From the NCBI RefSeq assembly GCF_947507565.1, contig NC_089176.1, positions 1,364,001-1,428,000 on the forward strand: 64,000 bases of DNA, written 5' to 3'. The notes beneath the pieces were generated by a model that was not told the origin of the DNA, ran no database searches, and saw nothing but the letters and a program-made list of their open reading frames with translations. The DNA is from Oscarella lobularis. Lineage: Eukaryota; Porifera; Homoscleromorpha; Homosclerophorida; Oscarellidae. This document shows, piece after piece, positions 46,064 through 56,596 of this stretch (position 1 is its first letter; every line of letters starts with the position of its first letter). Both the position numbers and the translations under genes were made by a program.

Positions 46064-47596
46064 ATGTTGACTTTCTTTTCGCTCGTCGCCGCCACCCTTT
46101 GCGTGTCAGCCAGTGACTCCACTGTGGAACTGACAACGTTTAACGCAGGCGTCCTTGCAGGTGTTCCCCTGTGGCGAGAGCGCATGCCCTTCCTTCTTTC
46201 AGAAGTATGCCAGCGCTCGATCGTCACCCTAATGATTAGACCGAACGCTTTTTCATTTCACGATCGGTCTTTCAGTATAAATTTGTCCGTGTAGTTGCCA
46301 AATTCGACGGCGGACGTTCTTTGTCTTCAAGAATTCTGGCTCGAAACTGATCAGCTGGCCGTGGTGAACGCGACGTCCGACGCGTTTCCGTATCACGTGC
46401 GCCTGGAAACGCATCCGAGCGCGACGCCGCCTTGCGACGCGACCCCCCTGCAGGCGGGTCTCGTCTGCGTGCAGACGCGATGCCCGTCGAACGATTCAGT
46501 CGACCAGATACTTTGCGCCCTACTGGAAGAGAATTGTCGCAGCGAGCTTCGAGCTATGGGACAGAGATGCCTGAACTGTCTCGTCCTCGGCAGTCCCAAT
46601 ACGGGTAACACGAGCAATTGAATCCATAATTAAATGACGACGCGCTTTAGGACTCCTCAACGATCCTCTTAGCTGCGCCGTCGATACCGGCGTTTCGTAC
46701 TCGACCACGAATGGTCTTCTGTTGTTGAGCAAAATTCCTTTGAGCAATACCGTGGCTGATGGGTACAATATTGCAACGGGCGAAATAGATATCTACGCTC
46801 GCGGATATCTATCAGCGGAAGTGAGTGCGCTGCGAACGTGGTATGCGTCTCTCTCTCTCTGACCTTTCTTCGTGTTCCAGGTAGAGAATCTTGGAACCGT
46901 CGTTTGTACGCATTTGCCTACACCAAATGCGGACCGACTAGACGCACCATACTGTCAGTTTCTCTGTGTTTACACTAGGAACTATATATCTGTGTGTAGT
47001 TGGTCCCGTTGAATTCAACAGCATTGAAGAACAGCAAAATGCTTACATACAACAGCTAATGAATCGATATTCATCCAAGTCACCGTTGTTTCTTATGGGA
47101 GACTTTAACCACGGTCCTGCCATAGGCGATACGGTGGCTGCTGAGTTTCCTCAAGTCTATCAAAACGTTCTGGATCAAGGATTTGTTTCTCCGGCTGAAA
47201 CAAGAGTGGGACTGTGCACCAGTTGCCTAGACAACAGCCTCAAAAGTACCGGGTCAGCTAACGTTTTTATCGATCACGTCTATGTCCAATCACAACATGC
47301 ATCGAACGTGGTGGACGCAAAGGTATAACTTGTTTACTTTATTACTTGAGTTTTATCACGCTTTTTGCCTAGAGGCTTTATGAAGCCGTACTGCCTATTG
47401 GGGTGCCTCTCTCTGATCACTACGGAATCTCAGTAACCTATGGGATTCCAGGTAACTAGGACTAGACTGCTCATCAGACTATACATGTACTGTCTTAAAA
47501 ACAGTGGCTGAGGACCCTATTGAAGAATGGAAAACCGCTTTTACAGCTTGGAAAGACGCTTTTAGAGAGTGGCAGAAGAATGAGGAAGAATGCTAA
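46064..47596 (+). CDS. Secreted endonuclease/exonuclease/phosphatase-fold enzyme (nSMase-like)
   Basis: Starts with a signal peptide (MLTFFSLVAATLCVSA). Exons join in phase and carry the catalytic order of the EEP fold: TTFNAG near the start, VLCLQEFW with the metal-binding glutamate, LMGDFNHG (DxN) and LSDHYGISV (SDH) near the end. A helix rich in Trp and charged residues (EEWKTAFTAWKDAFREW) closes the protein at 47596. Family members hydrolyse phosphodiesters: sphingomyelin, nucleic acid or inositol lipids. A secreted sphingomyelinase-like or nuclease role is plausible, but the substrate cannot be told from sequence. The gene lies between sushi-gene copies. Confidence 0.82.
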
Positions 47597-48197
47597 AGCG
47601 TTTCGGCACTTTTCTTCGCCAATACTTTCACTCGTGCTATAGATTCTTTGTTTCACTTTGGGGACTTTTGTTTTTTGGCACACAGTACCACTCGCAACAC
47701 GACACGATTCTTTTTACGTACTTTAGTCAGTGTATACCAAAAACACGAGTGCTGCAGTTGATCTAGGGTCATCACATAGCTGCATGATATTAGGAAAATT
47801 CTTAACAGTGTTATGCCGCGTCCAAACACTTGTGAAATTAGACCGGATCGGGAAGGATTAGTTTTTGGAGTCACAACAGTTAGGGTGTCCTCCTTATGCT
47901 AGGCTATCCGGCTTCTAATGTACTTACTAGTTAGCCAGACATATACCTGCAAAATTTTCCGACATGTTCAGAGTAAGTTGCAGCCTTTAATTTCTCTTTC
48001 CTGTAAACCACAAACAGGCATGCACGTCTTCAGCCAACGTCTGAAATATGGAATCGGCGAGAGAAACGCCGAGACCATTATATACGCCAAGACTATGTCG
48101 GCAATCTATCGCGGGACTTTCGAAAACAAAGCGCGCGTGGGCAAGGATTCCTCTATAGATCCCGGAAAATCCTGTGAAGCTCAACAAAGACAGCAGA
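47597..48197. other. Intergenic; promoter of sushi-TSP1-WAP gene
   Basis: The last 150 bases (GGCGAGAGAAACGCC onward to CAACAAAGACAGCAGA before the ATG) resemble 40995-41229 upstream of copy 1, so the promoter was duplicated with the gene. No other gene seen. Confidence 0.45.
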
Positions 48198-50832
48198 ATG
48201 AGCGTCGCATTACTCCTTGTCCTATACGCTGCTGGGGTGAACAGCGATGATATCACGCCGACTCCAAGCATGTTGATTCCTAAATAATTAACTCCGCTCG
48301 AGTAACGAGCGCTTTTTTTCCCTTTAGCTATACATGCGTGTCCTAGTCTTCCACCTGTCCTAAACGCGGAAGTCAAAATTTATTGCAGTGGCCAAAAGGC
48401 AGTTTACAAGTGCAGCGAAGGCTATAGTCTTCACGGCGGCAGTGAAGAGCGATATTGCATGCCGCGCGAACAGCAGTGGAGTGGAACGGCTCCTGAATGC
48501 GTCCAGGGCAAGCCAACTTATAAAATATAGACAGATAAAACTGCTACTTTGCTTTCAGATGGCCAGTGGGGAGGCTGGACTGAATGGACATCGTGCTCTA
48601 CAACGTGTGGCGAAGGGAAAAGCGAGAGAAAACGTCACTGCAATAATCCGACGCCCAGTCTTTACGGAAAGGAATGCGTAGGTAGCTCGGACGAAAGCCG
48701 ACTTTGTATCTCTGAAGCCTGCTCGAGTACGTATAGAGTCACTGCTTGGCATTCTTCGTTCCATTTTCACTTTCTCCTTCGTAAATAGAATGCGATGTGA
48801 AAGATCTTCTGCGCATTTCGCTCCGAATAGCAGATGACGGCGAGACGGCGAAGTTGACATGCCCCGTTGGCTTCGTTCCGCTAGGAGAGGTGACTCGAAC
48901 GTGTGATCCTGTAACCGGAAACTGGGAAAACAATCTCTTCTCGGGATTGCCTTGTCGAAAACGTAAATAATTCAACAAGCTTTTATCCCGTTCGCACTGC
49001 AAACTGCTACGTCTCAAAAGTGCGAACGGACTATTATTTATACGTGTCGTTTTTAGTATGCAGTCCTCTTGATCCTATTGGGAATGGATCCTTCATAAAA
49101 CGAAACGATTCTGTCGTCTATTTCTGCAATAAGGGATTTCAACTACTAGGCTCGAGCAAACGTCAATGTGTCAATGGAATATGGACTGGAGCAAGGCCTT
49201 CGTGCGTCGAAGTGTCTGACATTTCAGGTAGAGTCACAACACTGCAGCATGTATAGAATGCCTTGACCCTCGTCAATCTTCCTCTAGAAGTTCTAGAAGA
49301 TCTAATTGGAGTGAATCCTGTCCTTCCCTTGAAAAACGGAACCTATGTTGTTAGCAGTGAAATTTTCTACATGGCAGCAGCAAAGAAACAAAGTACTACG
49401 CCATCACCGTCCGAAAATACAACGAGCACACCCTCGGTGAATACGGCGAGTCCAGTACCGATGACTGGAACAAACGTGTCGTCTGTAAATGACACAATGC
49501 AATTAATCCCGGCTTTGCGATCTATCTCTTTCTACTATCGGATACCTGAGGGAAAAGGAAACGTCTCGGTCATAGCCCGGCTTCTAAACCTACGCGATAA
49601 TGCTACTGTGGGAACAAGTGAATCTCGGCATTTGCAAGCTTCTGTCCATTCAAACCTCACCTTGACGCCAGTCTGCATTCCATTGTCGTCCAATCTAGAG
49701 AAGTCGTTCAGGAGTAGAATTCAATTGGAAATTACTGTGCCCACTGGAAGTTTATTCGAAATGAGAATGATTGAAACGAATATTGAAAGGAGTCCAAAGA
49801 ATATTTGCAAAAGTAAGCTGTGATTAGATTGTTTGCTTACCATGCTTCTTCTATTTTAGCAAGAAGTGGCCAATGTCCAGAGGTTTCCAACTCAACAGCG
49901 AGCCGTTGTGGACTCTATTGTCGACACGACGGATCTTGTCCTAACAGAATGAAGTGCTGCAGCACGTCGTGCGGCGGAGTCGATTGCCTCAACCCAATCA
50001 ACGCAAGTACAAATTAGCGAATTATTATTAAAAGCGAATGACTGGTAATGTGTTCTTCTTACCAAGGTCACGTAATGCGCCGTGCCGACGACGAAGAGGA
50101 CGAGGACGTTTCGTACAGTTGTGATGACGACACGTCGTCCGGAGACTGCGGATTCAAAAACACGGTGTGCACTGGAGGAAGCGGGTGGGAGCTAGTCCAC
50201 GGAGATCCGGAGAATCCCGAGGAAACAAATCAATTGCCATTTACTTCCTCGCCTGGCAATGAATGCTCTTTGGACGTGTGCCTAGATTGCTTCTTTCCTA
50301 GCCCATTAGACGTCACAGACGTTTCATCATTGGCTAACAATGGCAATGAAAAACAGAGAAAAAAGCGAACAATCATACGAGGTGGAGTGAATTTCTCAAT
50401 TGTATTTCCATCATTATCCTATCTTTTGCTTTGGCAGTCGGTCGATCCGCTTTCTGTTTGATTCCCAGGGGCAAGCGACGTTTTAGTTATGGAACAATGC
50501 CCACAGCTCGTGTCAGCAGCCAAAATACAAAGTTGGAATTTTTCGTGAATATGTTTGAAGGCGGTAAACACCACATGAGTGTGTGGCTTCGCTGCACATC
50601 CGACGACAGGGTCAAGATCCACCTTGGCGAGAAGAGATCCGGTAAACATCGCGCTTTCCACATTCCCCATTTCAAAAATGACGGCATTAATAAACATTAT
50701 GACATAAGCAATATCAAGAGTAAGATTCGCAGCCAGCTCAACACTGACTGCCACCACTACTACGTTGAATTTCAAGTCGTTGTCTTCAAAACACCTGCCT
50801 GCGTTTCTTCCATTTTCTTCCGCAAAAAGTAA
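48198..50832 (+). CDS. Secreted sushi-TSP1-WAP protein, copy 2
   Basis: Paralogue of the gene at 41230 with the same order: signal peptide MSVALLLVLYAAG, sushi 1 (CPSLPPVLNAEV...WSGTAPECV, from 48331), then an added thrombospondin type 1 repeat (WGGWTEWTSCSTTCGEGKS...CISEACS, 48560-48723), sushi-like 2 (TCDPVTGNW), sushi 3 (CSPLDPIGNGSF...WTGARPSC), a Ser/Thr/Pro linker, the RSISFYYRIPEGKGN domain, WAP (SGQCPEVSN...MKCCSTSCGGVDC) and a C-terminal domain ending FFRKK. A basic KQRKKR site again precedes the last domain. TSP1 and WAP modules suggest an extracellular matrix or defence role. The exon 1 splice phase is unresolved here too. Confidence 0.75.
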
Positions 50833-51900
50833 AGCTGACGGCTGCTTAGTTTGAAGCCCTGGTTTGAAGACGCTTGCTTTGCGCCGTAGCTTAGAGTGTA
50901 CGAGTGTTTTTTTAGATAGCGTGTGATTCACATGATCTAACCACCAGTAAAGTGACCAAGAAGACAGGGAGGGGGGTTCTTCACAAACGTAACCCAATCG
51001 TTCGTAAAAAGGCGGTTGGAAGCCTCGTTCGTATTTACCTGTTTCCTGGCCCCGCAGTGAAGCCAGATGTGCATGGGTCAATAACTACAAGGATTCACGG
51101 TAGACCCCGGCATATCCTGTGAGGCTCAGCAAAGACAGTACCGTGGCCGAATGAGTACCGACAGTCCCGCGCCTCATCGCTACGGAAAGGAATGCGAAGG
51201 TAGGGCAGTGAGAATCCGCCTTGGTTTCTCAGAAGCCTGCTCGGGTAGACTGTGTTTATTGTTGTAATTCGATGCATGGTTCCGCTTTCACTTTCTATGC
51301 GACGTGAAGGAACTTCGAGGCATTTCGACCCGCATTGACGGCGACGATCAAGGTTTTGTTCCGCTGGTGACGAGACTCGAAGGAGTCGAACGTGCGATCG
51401 TGCGATCCTAAACAAACAATCTCTTCTCGGGTTTGCCTTGTCAAAAACGTACATAAATCAAAAATTACCTTTTTTCAGAGCTCGTTCGCGCTACAGACTA
51501 AGTGCGAACGGGCTTTTAGAATCACTATGCATTTAGTCCCTTTTTAGTCCCGTTGATCCTGTTGAAAATGGAGTCTTCCTTCAATCGAGCGATTGCGCGA
51601 TGACGGATTTAATCTCGTAGGCTTGAGCAAACGTCGATGCGTCAATGGAATCAGGACGGGAGCAATTCCTTCGTGCGTGGAAGCTTTTGAAGCTGGTAGA
51701 GTCAACATATAGAATGCCTTGACGCTCGCTCAATCTCACCTCTCTAAGATCTCTTTGAAAAAAAGCGGAATTCATGTTGTTAGCAGCGGTGTTTTCTACA
51801 TGGCGGCGGCAAAGAAACTGACGCCAATTACTAAACCGAGCCCAGTGCCGACTACTGGAGCCAACGTGCCGTCAGTAGATGATCGACCCAGTGCAACCGG
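50833..51900 (+). pseudogene. Degenerate third sushi-TSP1 gene copy
   Basis: The 5' flank repeats 43863 onward. Beyond it, scattered relics appear in the family order: end of a TSP1 module (YGKECEG...FSEACSG near 51185-51245), sushi 2 (CDVKELRGIST near 51298), sushi 3 (PVDPVENGVFLQSS near 51545, then a stop) and the linker (KKSGIHVVSSGVFYMAAAKK with PSPVPTTGANVPSVDD). Deletions and stops interrupt every module, and homology ends sharply at about 51890. Non-functional. Confidence 0.75.
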
Positions 51901-51972
51901 CCGGCTTTGCGATCTATCTCTACTAATCTCTCGCTCCTCTGCGTGCGGAGCAAAAGCTTTCTCTCTCTCCGT

Positions 51973-52276
51973 TCACTCTATGGACTTCGAAATATTACAG
52001 AATGTCTGTGCCGGCGTTTGGAGGCCCACATTAGGGACGATCGATAACAAGGGGGCCTCGCTACCCTTCGACTTATGTACTCGCTCCTTCATTCGCCAAC
52101 TGTACAGAAGCTCCTTCGCTTCGGCGCTTCGATTGGCTCGAAGCGACGCCGCTGAACGAAACACAATGGAAGTCGCCATTCGAGCTCGCTTTCCGTCGAT
52201 CGTCTCGACTTCGTCTGCATCGTCCGTATCGTCCGCTGCCAGATCGCAATCTAAGGTGCCGAAACGGCGCGCAGCC
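51973..52276 (-). CDS. Orphan 5' exon, unknown protein
   Basis: Minus-strand frame from ATG 52276 (MAARRFGTLDCDLAADDTDD) with an acidic start and then a coding-like helical part (EAKELLYSWRMKERVH). It runs into the junction with the degenerate sushi copy. Its upstream region (52220-52440) is repeated at 60630-60840, where the exon is lost. Likely the truncated head of a gene; no domain recognised. Confidence 0.35.
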
Positions 52277-52478
52277 ATCACCCCAATTCTGACTACAGCG
52301 GCGCCTTCGAAAGGAAAAAGGAAAGAAAACAAAAGGATGGCGATGAGCGTGCGCTCACCGCGCTCACTTGGCTTTTGGTCACGTGATGTTAGTGTAAATA
52401 GCCGTCAATAGCTGTCAATAGCTCACAAAGAGACACAAAAAAATTGCGGAAAGACCTATCGCCATATACTATCGTTTT

Positions 52479-55400
52479 CTAGGTTGATTTCTGATCTGAT
52501 TGCTTCTTCAATAGCAGATGTTCCACGTCATGCAGAATTTCAGCACCATCGCAGGCCTGTCTTATTATTGATGCCAACGCTTTTTGACCCTCCTTATCTC
52601 TCCATTCGTACAACAGCGTAAGCATTCTTTCCTTATCATTGCTCAAATAAATGAATTTCGAATCTTTTACTTCCCTGTGCATTCCGAGATAAAAGCCCAC
52701 CGTTCTCCATTTGCCTCTGCCAGCTTCGGCAACACAAGAGGCGACAAGCAGAAACGCTCGGTCATTTTCTAGATTCGGCCAAGTAACCGTTTCCATTGCA
52801 CCCCCGGTGGATCCACTGTCTGTTTCATCAACTACGTCAACAGTCGAAGTTCTGCTGTACCAACGGCGAAGTCCAATCAAGTCAGAATCATCTACTGGCT
52901 TGCCAGATTGCGTTGTCAAACACTGGCCTAGTTTCGGAGGATAGTCAGCGAGAGATATCATGTCATCCCTCGTCAGATCGTCAACGGTGTCTTTGTCAGA
53001 ATATTGGACGCACAATTTCAGGCAAAGTCCTATCATACCGCGGCTTTTCGCTTCGTCTAGTTGGGTCGCGATGAATTGACGAATTCGCGCGCAGTGCTTG
53101 CTGTATGCCTCGCTCTGCACCGACGACTTCGTTGCCACCGACGTTAGAGTGACGGCTATTAGGAAACCATCTTTTTCGTAGCGAAGTTCCAATTTGAGTC
53201 GATCTTCGAGAAAGAAGAGGCATCGGTTCCGCTTCAGAACTGGCGAATTGTGCGTGTATCGAAAATGCTTCACGCATCGAGAAACGAGACGGAAGAACAG
53301 AGATTCGGGAACAACAGGAACGCTAGTTGGACAAAAGAGAAGGGACGGTGGAGATGACAGGTCCGGAGATACGGGGACAATAGAATCTAGTTGTTCCTTA
53401 TAGTCAGTAAGAAGACACGGAACGAAGAAATCCATTCCCGGTCTTACAATGCCTTCTTCATCTGACGCCTCCGGACAAATGATGTCAAAAAGTTGAAGCA
53501 CTTCCAAAATAACTGGCACGTCCTCTTCTTTGATTTGCGCCTTCTCTCTGAGAATGTGACTAGCGAGACACCAAACCATGACGCCCGTTTCGCAGACGGT
53601 ACGCATGGGCTCGTGCATGTGCCGATTGCGAAGCGAAACGCAATCTGGAGGCGTAACAAAAATTGCCATGACGTCGTACAGCCACTGCGGATCGGTAAAG
53701 ACGATGTTACGAAGTTCCGGAACGTCAGAAAAGTGAAGCACGACATTGCAACTGTTCAGATAGGTTATTCCTGCATCGATTGTATCATCAGGAAGAAAAT
53801 CTACCCGGTGAAGACTTCTTAGATGACTTTCCAGATCATAAATTTCTGACAAGCGAATGATCGGGCGACCGGTATGTTGGTGAAAAGCCGCAAGAATTCG
53901 CATCAGAGCAAGCCATAGTAGCGGAATCGGTGGCTGACTGGCCCAATATTTTACTGCCATCCGCTTTCCTTCCTCTCGAATATCTTTGATGGTGGGGTCG
54001 CAGCTGGCTGGACCCAACCGCGTGTTATCAACAAGGCAGTATACTCTGTTTTCGCCTAGCTCTGATGCGTCGGCCTCAGGAAAACGCGCCGACGTAAATA
54101 AACTCGAAAAAGCGGAAGATATTTTTTTCAAAAAATTTTGACGAGGCTGAATTTTCCCCAGGATCAAAAGGTGAGATTCTATCTTGCACTTTCTAATCAA
54201 TTGTCGCAATAGTTGATTTTGACGCGCCAAAAGTTTCGGTGTGACGCCTTTCGCATCACCGTGCGTGGCAACAAAGAGAAACAAGGGGTATGAAAGCTGT
54301 TCATCTAGCACTTTGCCCAAATGAGCGAGCCCCGAAGCAGCAACGTCGTCACCCCCTTCTTCTGCTATCAATTGGGACGCGATCCAATGTTCGAAATTTC
54401 TCAAAGGAGTAGACGTCACGCGATGTGACTCATATCTTTCGCCTTTTCCCTTTGCATCACGTCGAAACAGAGAGACGGTCTCTTCGTCAAGAGGCTTGCA
54501 GACGTTAAAAACAAGGATATTGATGGTTGACTGGAAAGGTGACCGACATGCTGTTAGGCTACTATGAGTCATTAAGAATCTACCTTGTCCCGCTTGATCG
54601 CGAATATTTACAACAAGTTCTTCCACTTCTTCTCTCGCAGTAACATCGTCTTCGCAATAGACTCTAATTTGGTCTGCAATGTCTTGAGTCAAACCAATTT
54701 TTTCTTCAAACAACCAACTCAACGTCGTTTTGTTAGATTCTGAATTAAAAGTGCTCGGCCCAGTGCGATCTTTTGCTGCAGCTATTGATTTACGACCGTA
54801 AAACGTAATCAAGTAAGGATTTTCTTCCGTGCCAACTTTGCTGCTTCTTATTTCACTCATCCCTGTTTCCTCACTCAACCCAGCCCCTTCCTGTGCTACT
54901 ACAGGATTTTGCTCTTCTGTTTCTTCCATTGGCCGTTCAAATAAAAGGTACCTCACTACTGACCGCATTCTTTCCTCCTGGCTCAACTCTTCCCAGTTTA
55001 CTTTGATTACTTGCCTCGCAATCGTTCTCTTCACAATGCTCTCTTTATCTTCTTCGCTCACCTCCATCCAACCTCTTCCTGACGTTATAGCAACTTGAGC
55101 TTCAATTCCTTGCGTGCTCGGCTGATGCTAAAAGGGCAGTCCGAGTAAATGACGGCGCAGACAGGTCTTTCCAACGCCATCAGGACCCATCAAATTAATA
55201 TTTAGCCGAGGAATAATCACTGACCCCCCAAGCAGAGCCTTCTCGTAATCAAAAGGTACCCCAGACGACAGAAAAGCTATAGAAACAGACTAACACAAGA
55301 CCTGTCTAATTTATACGTTTCTTACGCAAACGCTTTGACAAGTCCTGCTCCTGAAAATGATCTCGGCATGTTCTGTACAAAGACCGGCTTGGCTTACATC

Positions 55401-56353
55401 CCTTCTTGTCCTTCTTTAGGACTTCTACTACTATTCCTTCAGCAGCAGAAAATCCGTTTTTCACTTGAAGATAAAAAGCAGCCTCTTCGGAACGTTCTAC
55501 GAGCAGCCACTGCTCTTGGTGTTGAACAAGGCTAACAGGCGACGGACGCATCCATTTGCTTGTTGCACCTATGCAGCACTCTTCGTCCGGACCGTTCCAA
55601 CATCGAATTTTTGTAAAGTCAAACCCTAACGTCGTTTGATCGCCATCTGACGTCGCCAGAAAATTCATTTGACCGTTTGAATCAATAGAAAACCCTCGGT
55701 TAGCGAACCACTATTCTCTTGCTAGTTTCAATGGTAGACACGAAAAATGGCCCTGTCTCTGGCATGATGCCCGCACGGACTGATGCCAAGGTCATCTAAT
55801 TCCATGCCACAGTCAACAACCCACTGGCCGGACGACGGGCAGTCACTCACTATCGTGAGAAGTTTATCTCTAAAAATATCAAGATATATTGCGAAGATGT
55901 CACTAAAGGTAACAGTTGTGCCATCGGACAAGCCCCAGTCGCCACTGATCGTATCGCTTAGGCCCAGGTACCAGATTAGAGCTACAAAACAAAGTAATTT
56001 CTAGCAGCATCTAATCTTCATTTCTCACCCTCGTCGCTTGTGAGCAAAAAGCTCCAAATTTGCACGAGAACATCGTCGCGGGTCAAGGCTGCGGTTTCGA
56101 CTATGACTGGCGATCCACTCACACGCGGATCAGCCAATAGCTTGCCGATAAGACAATCTCGTTCATTCAAGTTGCCGGAAAGATCCTCTGCTTCTTCTGC
56201 ATCTTTACGACGAAGTAACGCGCGTGCGTTTGGAGCGTCTACGGAGTTATCTACGCGAACTCCTCTTCCGTCGATAACCATTAGACGACATACAGATCTG
56301 CAGACGACGTTTCCATCCGCTGCGAATTCGACATTGTCGGTTGTGTGCGACAT
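52479..56353 (-). pseudogene. Caspase-like/Roc-COR/Death protein, copy A, with an in-frame stop
   Basis: Four exons: 56353-56029, 55981-55742, 55710-55326 and 55276-52479. The N-terminus is a caspase-like (C14) fold: LTRDDVLVQIWSFLL, ALIWYLGLSD, GDWGLSDGTTVTFSDIF, LLTIVSDCPSSGQW. The His position (usually GHG) reads GLS, and the Cys motif (usually DxCHSG) reads DCPSSG, so it should be inactive. Then come Roc (GPDGVGKTCLRRHLLG, DQAGQGRF, FVATHGD), COR (FTDPQWLYDVMAIF) and a C-terminal Death domain (WRTVGFYLGMHREV...). Roc-COR proteins such as DAPK1 and MFHAS1 control death and inflammation. A TAG at 55130-55128 replaces the CAG of copy B just after the P-loop, so this copy is broken or makes a truncated product; 862 codons remain open downstream. 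Confidence 0.7.
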
Positions 56354-56596
56354 TTCAGCTTACAGAAGTCTACAAGGGCCCGGATATCATAGTCAGTACG
56401 AATGAGCTCAAAGACATGTCCTGAGCAAAGAATGGCCATTGCAGACCAGGACATGACATTCTACTATAGATATCTATGATTCCACTGTTGCTACTCTACA
56501 AAATCATACGGCATATAGCTAATAGACTATAGATAATAAATTGTCGAGCAGCCTCCTGCTCCGGCCTGAAATCAGGGAGCAGTCAACGTGCAAACG
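56354..56596. other. Short intergenic region
   Basis: Between the start of Roc-COR copy A and the end of the LRR gene, both on the minus strand. No gene seen. Confidence 0.4.
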
